Shown here: positions 1-10,505 of the stretch, piece by piece
Layout of the letters: each line of letters begins with the position of its first letter
Numbering within the stretch: the first letter of the stretch is position 1
NCBI GenBank assembly: GCA_029255685.2
Contig: CM055319.2
Span: 38,264,530 to 38,328,529 of the forward strand
Origin: Silene conica
Taxonomy: Eukaryota > Streptophyta > Magnoliopsida > Caryophyllales > Caryophyllaceae
Reading direction: 5' to 3'
DNA length: 64,000 bases
The notes under the pieces: generated by a model
What the model was told of the DNA's origin: nothing
Database searches by the model: none
What the model saw: only the letters and a program-made list of their open reading frames with translations
Made by a program: the position numbers and the translations under genes

Positions 1-2057
1 GCGGGAAAGATTAGTTTATCAACCATTACAAGTACATCCTCAACTACCCCTTTAGGATAAGCATTTGAACGATCGGCCAATTGAATTACCACCCCCGTTT
101 TAACCAAAGGTCCTAATTTCAATGACTTGTATAAGGAATATGGGAGTACATTAATTGAAGCACCTAAGTCAAGCATAGAATTAGGAATAGTGGTGTCTCC
201 TAAGGTACAAGGTACGGTAAACATACCGGGATCACTACACTTGGGTGGTAACTTATGTTGAAACAAAGCCGACACATGTTCATTGACTTTAACTTTTTGG
301 ACACCCTTCAACTTTTGATTCCTTTTAATGGTACACAACTCCTTAAGAAACTTAGCATATCGAGGCACGCTTTTCAATAAATCTAACAAAGGAATGTTTA
401 CCTCACATTTGCGAAAAGTCTCATAGACATCCTTGTCTTGCATAGGACGACTTTTCCTTTTGAGTGCCTCGGGAAATGGTGGAGCATCCACATAAGTTGG
501 TGTGACAACCGGTGTTACTTCCTCCTCTTGAACCAGTGGTTGGTTGACATTAGGCTCAACGATCAACTCCTCTTCTTCTATGATCTCATTAATCTTTGCT
601 TTTGATCCTTGCAACTCCTTCCCACTTCTCAAAGTCATGGCACTTGCATTAGGCTTGGGATTACGAATGGTTTGAGATGGCAATTTCCCGGAATCCCTAG
701 CTTCAAGCCTCCCAAGAGCACTAGACATTTGCCCAAATTGATTTTCCAAGTTTTGGATGCTAGCCTTCGTCTCTTGTTGAAATTGCACTTGATTAGCTTG
801 CATAGTAGCCACATTAGAGGTAAGAGCCCGAATCATGTCCTCCGTAGACATGGATGGAGTAGAAGTTTGATCTGGTGGCCTTGGAATGAACCTTGTTTTA
901 GTTTGACCAAATTGTTGGCCAAAAGTTTGAGATTGACCTTGTTGACCAAATGATGAGCCTTGGCCTGGTTGCAAACCGCCTTGCGGGTTCCCATATTGGA
1001 AACCGGGATGGTCTCTCCTCATAGGATTATAGTAAGGCTCAAATCTCCTTTGACCAAAAGTACCCGCGGCATTCACTGCTTCGGTCTCCTCTTGGATATG
1101 TGGGCATTGATCGCTAGCATGCCCATTGGATGAACAAATACCACAAGTGTGCACTTGTTGCATGTTCCCCACAAGCATCTCCCTCATCAAGGAAGTCAAA
1201 TCTTCAACCTTGCTCTCTAAGGAAGTGTTTGAGGTAGAGTTAGCCATGCTCACCCTTTTTGTTTTGGATCTCATACTAAATTGGCGTGTGCTTTCGGCAA
1301 GCTCACCCAATAGTTCATTGGCTTCATCCGGATTTTTGTTGAGGATACCTCCACCACTAGCACTATGCACCATTCGAGCATCTTCCGGCGATAACCCTCC
1401 AACAAAATACATGATGAGATCTTGGTCATTATAACCATGGTACGGACAACTTGCACATAGCTTCTTGAACCGCTCCCAATAGTCATAAAGTGTTTCATCA
1501 TCCGTTTGCTCAACATTGGATATCTTCTTCTTAAGATCGGATGATTTGGAAGCCGGAAAATACTTTTCAAAAAACGCCTTCTTCATTGCCGCCCAAGTGG
1601 TGATACTACCCGGTGGAAGGTAGTATAACCAATCTCTAGCGGTGTCCTTGAGTGAGAACGGAAATGCTCTCAACTTGATTTGTTCTTCGGTAACGCCATT
1701 AAGTTTCATGCTAGTGCACACCACATGAAACTCGGATAAACGCTTGTTTGGATCTTCACCACTTAACCCATGGAATGCGGGTAATAAGTGGATCAAACCC
1801 GACTTCAATTCAAATGTGGTGCCTTCCTCCAACGCCGAAAAAGTGATGCATAAAGGTTGTTGAGTGAGATCGGGGGCGGTGAGCTCCCTAATCGTCCTAG
1901 TTTCTCTTGGCATGTTGATCTTTTCTTTTTCTTCTTTCTTGTCTTGATTGTCAAATTGAAGCTTTCGCCTTATCGCTCTTCTAACACGAAAAAGAGTTCT
2001 CTCCAATTCTGGATCAAAATCCAACAATTCCTTATCAGTAGAACGGGTGTTCGGCAT
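1..2057 (-). CDS. Gag-protease polyprotein of Athila-like Ty3/gypsy element A (truncated by window edge)
   Basis: I translated the minus strand from the ATG at 2057 by hand and found one open frame of about 685 codons that leaves the window at base 1 with no stop or frameshift. It encodes the capsid and nucleocapsid protein that packages retrotransposon RNA, fused to a protease. The retrotransposon gag domain lies at about residues 60-230 (landmarks DTARDWLYYLP and YDYWERFKKLC). A CCHC zinc knuckle (C-x2-C-x4-H-x4-C, around CGICSSNGHASDQC) is near residue 305. A retropepsin site LDLGASINVLPYS lies near residue 630. RT and integrase would lie beyond the left edge. An alternative in-frame ATG is at 1913; I chose 2057 because the upstream part (around LDFDPELERTLFRV) looks like a usual Athila-type gag N-terminus. 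This is the least damaged gag in the window, so element A may be recent. Confidence 0.93.
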   Translation of the reverse strand, partial: MPNTRSTDKELLDFDPELERTLFRVRRAIRRKLQFDNQDKKEEKEKINMPRETRTIRELTAPDLTQQPLCITFSALEEGTTFELKSGLIHLLPAFHGLSGEDPNKRLSEFHVVCTSMKLNGVTEEQIKLRAFPFSLKDTARDWLYYLPPGSITTWAAMKKAFFEKYFPASKSSDLKKKISNVEQTDDETLYDYWERFKKLCASCPYHGYNDQDLIMYFVGGLSPEDARMVHSASGGGILNKNPDEANELLGELAESTRQFSMRSKTKRVSMANSTSNTSLESKVEDLTSLMREMLVGNMQQVHTCGICSSNGHASDQCPHIQEETEAVNAAGTFGQRRFEPYYNPMRRDHPGFQYGNPQGGLQPGQGSSFGQQGQSQTFGQQFGQTKTRFIPRPPDQTSTPSMSTEDMIRALTSNVATMQANQVQFQQETKASIQNLENQFGQMSSALGRLEARDSGKLPSQTIRNPKPNASAMTLRSGKELQGSKAKINEIIEEEELIVEPNVNQPLVQEEEVTPVVTPTYVDAPPFPEALKRKSRPMQDKDVYETFRKCEVNIPLLDLLKSVPRYAKFLKELCTIKRNQKLKGVQKVKVNEHVSALFQHKLPPKCSDPGMFTVPCTLGDTTIPNSMLDLGASINVLPYSLYKSLKLGPLVKTGVVIQLADRSNAYPKGVVEDVLVMVDKLIFP

Positions 2058-2139
2058 AAACCAAACACTAAAATAAAATTGCAAAAATAAAACTAAATAA
2101 AATTAAACAATAACACAAAAATAAACAAACAATATCCCT

Positions 2140-2157
2140 TCCCCGGCAACGGCGCCA
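2140..2157 (-). other. Primer-binding site of element A (tRNA-Asp type)
   Basis: Read on the minus strand this is TGGCGCCGTTGCCGGGGA, complementary to the 3' end of plant tRNA-Asp, the usual primer of Athila-type elements. It lies five bases inside the LTR end and about 80 bp before the gag ATG. The same 18-mer recurs at 17609-17626 and 61903-61920. Confidence 0.93.
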
Positions 2158-2162
2158 AAATT

Positions 2163-3555
2163 TGGCTAGACTTGTCGCGAGTCTCCAAATTAATATATTT
2201 ATCCACTACAAACCCAAACTAGTAGCTAGTGTAAGTAGGGGTCGATCCCACAAGGAAGGTCTTTTGTCGATTAAATGTGTGCTAAAGTTAAGTAACCAAA
2301 GGGGGGGTTTTGATGTGTTGATTGATCTAATCTACTAAGATGAAAATAAAATGCAATAAAAATAAAAACGATGTAAGTAATTGAAGGTGTAAATAAATAT
2401 GAGAAGCATTCTTGGACCAAGTAATTTCCACCAATTAGTTATGAATTGATCATTGACTCTTCTAACCTATTTTACTATTGAATACTTTGCTATGAAGTTT
2501 GTTGACTTCTAATTCCACATATGATTAGTTATTAGCTACAAGCGTAAACAAATAACTCTTACAAAATTGTCAATTTAGTCAAGCGCTTAATCGTATCAAA
2601 ATTGTAGAATAAAAACTATGGAATTTAGCAAAGATGAAATAATGAAGAAAACAAGCGATGCTTCACTTTGATTCATACAAGTTTAATCGTTTATAACTCA
2701 ACAATGATGAATTAGCTTACTACTTGATGAATTATAATTGCTACAATGAAATAGATAAACAAACAAAAGATTCATTCATCTAATCTAGCAATGATAAATT
2801 AATAACAACAACTAGTTGATCACTCTAGGTGCTTAATTAACAAACCAACATTAAACCAAATTAAACTTGATATTCAAATCATAAAATAGAAATAGAATAA
2901 GAGTCTTACAATTCAACACTAATATGGCTTCAAGAACTTGTTCCAAGATGTAGAACTTAGCTCTCCATACAAATAAAACTAACTAAAATAAATAGAAATT
3001 GGAAAATGTTTTTGTGTATTCTAATGATTAAAGTGATGGAGAAGTATGTAAAAGCATATGGAAGCACCCCCTAAAAGTGTCAACAACATCTTCTTATATA
3101 GGTCTTTAAAGGACAACTCCTTAATGTCTCTTAAATTGTATGTATTATTACCAAAATAAATGAGAATTAAGGAGTTGTTGAAATTGCATTAAGTCCCATG
3201 TTGTGTCATAAAATAGTATTGGAATCCAAAGTTGTGTCATAAAATATGAGTTGAATGCATGAAATTCATGGAATCCAATGTTCATTTTGATGTGCACTTG
3301 TTTGGATCATAGTAATTGGACCTTGACTTGCTTCAAAAATCATATTGCATGAGACATCTTTAGCCCAACAACAACCTCCAAAGAAGCCTACTCCATCAAA
3401 TTAACAAATCAATCCAATAATCCCATAAAAACATGCAAATCCATCATCAACCCAATATCAAAGACATGTGCACTAAAATCCAATAAAATACTCCTCAACC
3501 CATCAAATAATCATCAAAATCACCTTATTAAACCTTACTAAACTAGACTAATCAA
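2163..3555 (-). repeat. 5' LTR of element A
   Basis: The LTR ends on the minus strand in CA next to the PBS; on the plus strand it starts TGGCTAGAC at 2163. The other end is estimated, because the junction with the copia LTR fragment near 3555 could not be fixed. A TATA-like box (TATATAAG on the minus strand, 3093-3100) would give a U3 of about 450 bp and R-U5 of about 900 bp. No protein-coding signal is seen. Confidence 0.7.
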
Positions 3556-4200
3556 AACCCAAAACCCTGTACACTATATTGTAAAATGGTTGTCCATTTT
3601 ATAAATGTCATTTTTGTACAATTGTATATTTGTGACATATAAAATGCCACAATTTATATGAAACAATTGTATTAATTTAAAATGCATATTTATCATATAA
3701 ATATCATTTATAAATTAAATAAATCATATTTAACAAATTGACTAATAATTCATAATTACTAATATATAAAATGGTCATTTCATTAATCGTCAATACGATT
3801 TACAACAATTGTAACAATAAACAACCCGATTCATTCTAATTACGATATTTCATAAATATCGTTTAATACTTAACAATTGACACGTTTCAATTTCAAACAC
3901 AAATCTTACATTAAGATTTAACCTCTGATTTCTCGATATTCGAATTTAAGGAATCTGATCAACTCGTATCAATATACATTTGATCAGTTTATCAATTAAG
4001 GGAATTGTCCTATAGGTGTGACCTAAAGGGATCAACTGACCACCACCGTCATACGACAGTAATGTCAAACTCTAGCTAGCCAATCATTACCAATTAATGT
4101 TGGTCAGTTGACTAATATAATTTCGTATCATCCCTTGCGCATTCTCGTCATGAGATTTAATTACGTGATCACACTATTGTTGAGGACACATTTCCCAACA
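3556..4200 (-). repeat. Truncated copia-type LTR, related to element G
   Basis: On the minus strand it begins at 4200 with TGTTGGGAAATGTGTCCTCA and follows the first half of the 1251-bp G LTRs (41594 and 53722) with clear but imperfect identity. It is cut at about 3555, where element A begins. Its start interrupts the CACTA tnp2 fragment to the right, so the order of events is CACTA, then copia, then A. The left boundary is approximate. Confidence 0.75.
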
Positions 4201-4267
4201 CGGTATTAGTGAAAACATTCGACTCAAAGGCATCAAGTACCATATCTCTATACGGGTTCTCATTTGA

Positions 4268-4564
4268 TTAGATTTGAGGGTGTTCGGGATCAGAAGAGTA
4301 TTTTTCCCCATGTGATATCCAGTTGTAATAGTTTGGAAAAAACCCATTCGTAATAAGATGTTCTTCTACTTCTATCTCAAGTAAATATTTTAAGTTTTTA
4401 CATTTAGTACAAGGACACCTAAGTTTGCGTTGCTCGAAATCATATGATTCTGAACATCTAGCAAATTCAATAAACCCACGAACTCCCTTTACAAATCTAG
4501 CATTAGGACATTTCTTATTATCTACTCTTTCTTCGTACATCCAGCTACGTTCAAATCTCTTCAT
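4268..4564 (-). pseudogene. CACTA (En/Spm) TNP2 transposase N-terminal fragment
   Basis: The 98-residue frame resembles the transposase-associated domain that opens plant CACTA TNP2 proteins: RSWMYEER near the start, then GVRGFIEFA, a zinc-binding-like CPCTKCKN, and HLITNGFFPNYYNWISHGE. TNP2 binds and cuts the transposon ends. The frame stops at 4268, and about 70 bp further the copia LTR (right end 4200) severs the gene, so the catalytic domain is not in the window. The gene points away from the terminal repeat at 5939, as expected for a CACTA with its 5' end on the right. The family call is from motif recognition. Confidence 0.8.
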
Positions 4565-4723
4565 TTTAATCTAGATAATATATAATAAACAAACAACCAA
4601 ACACACAACAATAATTTCAATAATATTTCAACAAATAATAAGTTCAAGCTAAGAATTCAAGTCAATATGTACTTCAAGATTTAAATTGGGTCCTTATCAC
4701 TCCAACCTAAACCCATCAATGTA

Positions 4724-4941
4724 TATTTCAAGTCACTAGTAAATACATATTTGTGAATTTATTAGTGAGGAAGAAAAATTTGGCAGCAATTCCCCTCAGT
4801 TCTTCAAATAAACAATGTGAAATAAATTTGTATTTATTTCACATATGTATTCGAAGAACATTAAAGGAATTGTTAGCAAACTCTTTCTCCATTAATAAAT
4901 TCACAAGTATGTATTAACTACCTAAGTGACTTGTAATATAC
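4724..4941. repeat. Long imperfect foldback (inverted repeat)
   Basis: Two arms of about 105-110 bp face each other. The left arm starts near 4727 (TATTTCAAGTCACTAGTAAA) and the right arm ends near 4941 with its imperfect complement. Shared blocks include the complements of TTGTGAATTTATTA and GTGAAATAAAT, the latter at the turn around 4815-4840. It lies in the 5' leader region of the CACTA element and could be a MITE or a small-RNA precursor. Confidence 0.7.
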
Positions 4942-5629
4942 AAAGACAGTCCCAAAATGGGGACTATTCATGAATTCCTCCTAACGAGTAATTCATGAAC
5001 GGGTACTAGGTCAATAGTCATTCAATTCTTCCACGGAAAATATTCACAATAACTTACAATAATATACTAATTTGAATAATAACATTCAACAATTTTTTTT
5101 CCAATTTCTAACAATACTAACAATTATTAACAATAACACCCAATTTTTGTCAATTTCTAACCCTAACATCAACTAATTTTCGAAAATACTAATTAAATTA
5201 CACATACAAACATAATAAACATCAAAAATCATCCTAGAAATCTAATACTAACTAAAATCATCATCCAATTTTCCCCAATTTCTAACCCTAATCACAATAA
5301 CACCCAATTTTTTTCCCAATTAACTAACTAAAAGCATCCTAATAATATAATTACTAACTAAAAGCATCCTAATAATCTAATTACTAACAACAATTGTGAA
5401 TTACAATAATACTATAAAGGATTCAATACATAAATAAAGTTATTAAATCGACTCAAACCCGAAAAACGAGTATAAGGTAGGTGAACGGCGGTGGTGGGTG
5501 GACCGGTGGGCTGCGGTGTTCCGGTAGGTGGCACGGTGGTTAACGGGTGAGGAGGGGTATTGCGTTTTTTTTCTAAAGTTAAGTGAATGAGGAATGACGG
5601 GAGGAAGAAGAGGGAAAAAATTATAACAG

Positions 5630-5900
5630 GCGTTTAGCGACCGAAATCGGTCGCCAAAATTAGCGACCGAAAGTGGTCGCTAATTTAGCGACTGAAATCG
5701 GTCGCTAATTTTAGCGACTGATTTCGGTCGCTAAATTAGCGACTACTTTCGGTTGCTAATTTTGGCGCTATGGTCGCCCTCGGATTCGCGCGGATTTTTT
5801 TGGATAAGATTGGGATAAGCTTTCGGTCGCTAAATTTAGCGACCGATATCGGTCACCCGCTTTTTTTTTTTCGATCGTTAATTAGCGACTACCGTAGCGG
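5630..5900. repeat. CACTA subterminal repeat cluster
   Basis: Runs of GCGACCGAAATCGGTCGC-like units occur in both orientations and overlap, with variants GCGACTGAAATCGG and GCGACTACTTTCGG. Such clusters next to CACTA ends are the usual binding sites of the TNPA-type accessory protein; that role is inferred here. Confidence 0.8.
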
Positions 5901-5939
5901 TAGCCTGTTTAGTCGCTATCTCAGGTAAATCTTGTAGTG

Positions 5940-6218
5940 CTATACCAACATGTCCATGTGCCCTTCTTGGGGATTTGTTACACATACATATCGAACCTCC
6001 TCTTCATCCAATACCCTGGACCGGGTCCGCCACTTCAGAACTTTTAGAACACAAATGATCTCTGACATCCAGACCTGTGGCACCCAATCTGATAAGGGTC
6101 CACCTGATCAACAGTTCTAGTACACAAATGGTCTTTCTCCCACAAGACCTATGACGCCTTTCATCCATTTAGACCTGGACGGGGCTTGCTCAAGGACTCA
6201 CCCCGAGCTAGGAGCGAG
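5940..6218 (-). mobile_element. TRIM-like unit, internal segment 1
   Basis: This non-coding segment is a near copy of 34294-34540 and of parts of 33935-34160 (shared text includes TTCTAGTACACAAATGGTC and CTATGACGCCTTTCATCC). It is cut off on the left by the CACTA end (5939) and on the right by CACTA-1, and resumes at 11199. It belongs to a short-LTR element whose LTR lies at 11283-11500. Confidence 0.75.
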
Positions 6219-6673
6219 TTTGCGGCGTCAAAAAAGTAGAAAAACATTAATTTGCGGCGTCAAAAAAGTAGTCATTTGCGGCGTTTTTGGTGTAGCAGCA
6301 AATAAGGGGGCAGCAAATAACAAAGTTATTTGCGGCGTTTAAAAAACGCAGCAAATAACTGCCTATTTGCGGCGTTTTTTTGAAAAAACGCAGCAAATAA
6401 CACTGCCTATTTGCGGCGTTTTTTTTGAAAAAACGCAGCAAATAACACTCTTATTTGCGACGTTTTTTCGAAAAAACGCAGCAAATAGTCAAAAAAAAAA
6501 GAAAAAAAATATTTTTAAATAAAAATTAATCAAAACAAAATGATTTTAATTTAGCTGTCAAAAATATTCTTCCATATACAATGTTTAAATGATTCATACA
6601 CCAAATTGATACAACGATCCTAGAAATAAAATACATATATATTCAAAAATAAATACAAATGCAATCTACAACC

Positions 6674-6807
6674 GGAGAGAGTTGGCTCGGTTTGCTCATA
6701 GCTGGATCTATTATCGTCAAAGTTATCGTTACTGTCTGGACCTCCGACAAGGGCACCATGTATGACGTTAGGATTCCCGTCAGAACAATGGTACCAGGAT
6801 TCGTACC
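6674..6807 (-). pseudogene. Captured exon fragment of a GH9 endo-beta-1,4-glucanase (C-terminal region)
   Basis: The minus-strand frame reads [26 protein letters not shown] and [11 protein letters not shown], the conserved C-terminal block of plant glycosyl hydrolase family 9 cellulases, which cut beta-1,4-glucan in the wall. The aspartate in GGPD and the glutamate in QTEP, both conserved in the family, are kept. The exon starts after an AG acceptor at 6808-6809. It ends abruptly at 6674, where the shared CACTA terminal sequence (GGTTGTAGATTGCATTTG on the minus strand) begins, so the breakpoint of capture is visible. Only about 44 codons are present, far short of a full GH9 enzyme. Confidence 0.87.
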
Positions 6808-7681
6808 CTTGCACACAGCGAGTCTGCGTAATAACTGTCAGTCAATGCAACGTCTGTACCTGTGATTTTGCAAAGTTAAGGAGGCTTGTGGCTTCACTTC
6901 TCCACCAAGACAGCTAACAACGGCTTTAGACGAGGATGCTTATTGCATGCTGTTCCATTCGCGCACTAACACTAAGCCACCTGATTAACAAAGCAATCAG
7001 CAAATCAATTGATAAGCAACTGGAAAACAAGTAACGTTATCTGAAGACAGGTGCAGGACTCTCATAGGAGCTATAAACAATCAAATTGCACAAAACACCA
7101 AATTCAGGTACCTAATGTCGCTAAACTGATTATAAATTATCAACTATTAAACCTTATGAGATGTATACTAGGCAAAAACCAAAACAATGTGGTACGAGCG
7201 ATAAGAAAGTGTCCAATACGCAGCATAGGAAGCAACCTCCTAAAAGTAACAAAGAACTTGGTGGAAACTATTGATATAATACGCAGCAGTAGCAGCCATT
7301 CGAGGCATTAATTTAAATGACAACAATCAGAAGTAACGTGATTAAGCAGTAGTAACAACAACGGGTATGTAGCAGCAATACACCATCAATTGACGCGGGA
7401 CACCAGAAATAATAACAACATTCAGAAGTAATTGTAACGAATAATTTAGTAACAATGAGTGTGCAGTAGCAGCCTTACGTTCCAACACTTACTGTACCAG
7501 CATCACGATAAAAGCGGTAATATAATGACATTAGAAATGACACAAAACCCAACTACTTTCTGGCCCATAGATCTGACAAGTATAGCAGCATTTCAGAACT
7601 CAAAATGTAGAAGAATCAAGTAAAATTTCGTCAGGTTAAGCATAATGGGAGAAAATAACTGGTCTGCCAGAGTTGACATAC

Positions 7682-7925
7682 CTTATAATTAGGATGCCTA
7701 GATCTATTTTCCTTGCCCTCTCTATTAAAGCATGTTGACCATTAAACTTATTAAGAGAACCCTGTCGAAGAATGAAAACATGTCAAGGAGCTGAGGAAAC
7801 AACTGAAACTGAAGAACTTAAATTTTGAAACATAAATACACCGTATAAAAAGATGCACATACCTGAGTAGGATCCCATTCTGGGGGGTAGTAAAAATTAT
7901 CAGCTCTCGCTGCAGCAAGTGTAGA
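7682..7925 (-). pseudogene. Captured N-terminal exons of a YJU2B/CCDC130 (CWC16-family) splicing factor
   Basis: Two minus-strand exons with correct splice signals are present. Exon 1 (7863-7925, 21 codons) reads STLAAARADNFYYPPEWDPT, preceded by TTGTACAG and followed by GTATG. Exon 2 (7682-7761, 80 nt) reads GSLNKFNGQHALIERARK and DLGILIIR, followed by GTATG. This is the strongly conserved start of the CCDC130/YJU2B spliceosome-associated family. The next expected block (FEMPFNIWCGGC-like) is absent, so the capture ends in the following intron. There are no stops in the two exons. The initiator codon would lie in a missing or neighbouring exon. Confidence 0.9.
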
Positions 7926-8656
7926 CTGTACAATACAAGCAATGAAATCTCATAAGATGTACTAGTAATGTATCAAAGAATATAATCACAGGTGGTAAGA
8001 GCTCTATTCATCTCAGTCAAACAAATTTCGAAATCAAGCCACAGTCGAGCTTGACCAAATCAGAGTCAATCTGATACGAGTGCGGACACTAAATAACATG
8101 CAATGATGTATACCTGGCTACATCTACTTTTGGCACTAACATTAAATACTTGGTCTATCAAACTGCAATGATTTCATGAGCTGCCTGGCTATTCATCTTC
8201 TGTAGTTCATTGAAACTCTCAAATTTTAGACTCGTGAAATAATCACAGAAATTTCAAAAGAACCATGAAGTGTCATAAGATGTAGCCTTGTTGGTAGATA
8301 CTTTGACTAGAAGCGGATACCAGATTAGATTTATTTTGTACCAATTACTCATGAATGGCAACTTGATTTAAAACTAGTGTTAGTATGCATACAGAACAAA
8401 ATGAGTCGGAAAATAAGAGCTAATATACTTCTTAGATAGTACGACGTAGTACATATGAGTTCATGGAAGTACCTGTGAAAGGCCCCTAGGATTCAAGCTT
8501 TGAGAAGTTAGGGGTAAATGAGGCATGCTCTTCTCGACATCCTAGAGATCAAAAGCAGATGTCTAAAGAAAAGAAACAAGATGCAAAGTCAGATTTATAT
8601 CAACCATAAAACGAGCACCATTCAGAATGTTCAAAATCCAAAATTTGCTTGAATAC

Positions 8657-9254
8657 CTTTAATAGGAACTCATCCACACGAATTAAGCACCGAAACTAAA
8701 GCTCCAGTGTCAGCTTAGCGAGGCATCTCTCCTACATCTGAAACCACTGGTGCAACGGCAGTGTGTACCCTAATACGTCTTTCGCCACATATGTTGTATA
8801 TTTATAGGTTATCATGGAAAATTTTAACACAGATTCCCCGCCCATAATTGATAGTATCAATGCTCTTAGGATGGAGACATAACAGTTTTTAGACATAAAA
8901 AGAATGCTTCATGAGTGTATCAGCCCCTACAACATAATTATTAGAAAGATATTAAAAAACAGTAGAAGCTAAAAAATAAAAACCAAAGGTAACAGTAAGT
9001 AGAACAAAGACCAACCTTTTTCACATTGATGCGCATAACAGCCTGCCAACCAGTTTCCCTCGTTAGGTCCCTGCCCAATTCATGCCTCAAGTAGAAGAAG
9101 AAACAGATATTGTTTCACCTATAGTTAGTTTAGAGAGGAAAAATTTAATATGGAAAAAATCAAGCAAAACAAGAAAAGGCAGAACATTTTACCTGAATTC
9201 TTCATCGCCAAAGCGATTTCCTTCAACTATGGAATTGAAAACATAGTTGTACTT
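8657..9254 (-). pseudogene. Captured exons of SEC24A (COPII coat subunit)
   Basis: Three minus-strand exons are recognisable. Exon a (9193-9254) reads KYNYVFNSIVEGNRF and GDEEF. Exon b (9016-9085) reads HELGRDLTRETGWQAVMRIN. The third (about 8657-8800) reads CGERRIRVHTAVAPVVSDVG then ADTGALVSVLN. This matches the beta-sandwich/trunk region of plant SEC24A, which selects cargo for ER export. Phases agree: exon a ends with two bases of a codon that exon b completes, and donors and acceptors are GT/AG. Decay is evident: exon c has two in-frame stops (after EMPR and after NSCG). The exon that should lie between b and c is missing. Confidence 0.88.
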
Positions 9255-10439
9255 CTAAAACATATATAAGTTACAAAATCAAGTAAACTTGTTTAGCTAA
9301 AAAAATTAATAATCTGTAGACGCAAACAAGTAACTCAAAAAACTCTAACTGACAACCAAATATGGAAAGATGTCCACAAGCAGAAATTACCAATTTTGCC
9401 AGCAGGTACTAGCACCGTGCAGCAAAAGAAGCAGTCTGCAGTCATTTTGCAGCAACATAAACAGTCTGAAGTGAGTGCTCCAGTGCATCAGCAATATCAA
9501 ACTGCAAAATTGCTAATATGCAGCAGCAGCAACAGCCTGCAGGGAATGCTAGCGTACAACAGCAACATCAGTCTGATCACTTCGGTTAAATAAAGCGAAC
9601 AATGAGAATATTTTCACATAATTAGTCAAGAATAAATAAATAGAAGTTTGAAAAAGGTATTGCTTATGTATAGCTTTCAGGATAAACCGCAAATATAAAT
9701 TTTCGACCTCTGCCACACTCCGTACATGTAATAGCTTTTGCAATATTGTCAGATAAATAATCTTCACTGCAAAATTATTGAGAAAGTTGAACAAATTAAA
9801 TGCTTAAGATAAAATTCGCCAAAATTTGCTACATCGTAGCTTAGACGAAAAGTTTACAATAAAGCTAATTTCTTTCACTTGAAAAATGGAAGGACAATAT
9901 TCAGGGAGAAAACCATGATCAGCTAAAGGAAAGTTAAAGGGATCAAGTTGCCTAAGTAGTCAGAAGAGTTTCGAAAACAACATTGAAACTAATTTGTCAA
10001 CTTACTCAATGAGTATGATAAAACCAAATAGGAAACAAGATTTAAATTAGGCAACTAAATTTCCTTACTTGATTAAACATACTACTACACACCACTGAAC
10101 TAAACGGTTGATAATCCTTAATCTCTAATTTTCCTTGGTGACGTATTCATTACAAACAAAGTCTCACTCTTGCAGTCTTGCACTCTTGCCAAATTCATAA
10201 TAAACCAAAGTAAACTTTAGCACATACAATTGGTTGAAACACCCATACAATATTACACAAACAAAAATGCCCACAAGGATAATCATATAACTAATCGAAA
10301 TCACGCAGAAATTTAACAATGCACCTCACAAAATCAACAAATTTCATCAGCAATTCAGAATCAAGATAACAACTTTTAATTGAAATAGAAAAGAATATAC
10401 AATATACCCAAATTGAAGAGCAAAATTAGAAATCAAAAC

Positions 10440-10505
10440 CTGGACAGAAGCGAAGCGAAAACCAAGATCAGAAGCAATGGAGAGTGCATTAGAAATACCA
10501 CACAT
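10440..10505 (-). pseudogene. Exon-like open segment of unknown origin in CACTA-1
   Basis: A 66-bp minus-strand segment begins with ATG, encodes 22 residues including ALSIASDLGFRFASVQ, and ends exactly at a GT donor (TCCAG/GTTTTG). It lies just inside the CACTA 5' terminal block, where the cargo of CACTA-2 also begins. I do not recognise the protein. It may be the first exon of another captured gene or chance. Confidence 0.35.

Larger units (their letters stand above)
4201..5939 (-). mobile_element. 5' portion of a CACTA DNA transposon
   Basis: The right end at 5939 reads, on the minus strand, CACTACAAGATTTACCTGAG, a CACTA-type terminal inverted repeat. Behind it (about 5630-5900) are many inverted and direct copies of TTAGCGACCGAAATCGGTCG, typical subterminal repeats. 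The tnp2 start lies at 4564. Base 5940 resumes the TRIM-like unit that the transposon entered. The left terminus is outside the window or lost. The AT-rich stretch 4565-5600 has no gene and holds the foldback at 4724-4941. Confidence 0.82.

Noticed and set aside
5100..5300. CTAACCCTAA-like telomere motif
   Set aside because: Only isolated single units (TCTAACCCTAA) in AT-rich DNA; no tandem run.
9396..9593. Glutamine-rich plus-strand peptide in CACTA-1
   Set aside because: It arises from CAGCAG-rich DNA, runs opposite to the captured exons and has no homologous landmark.
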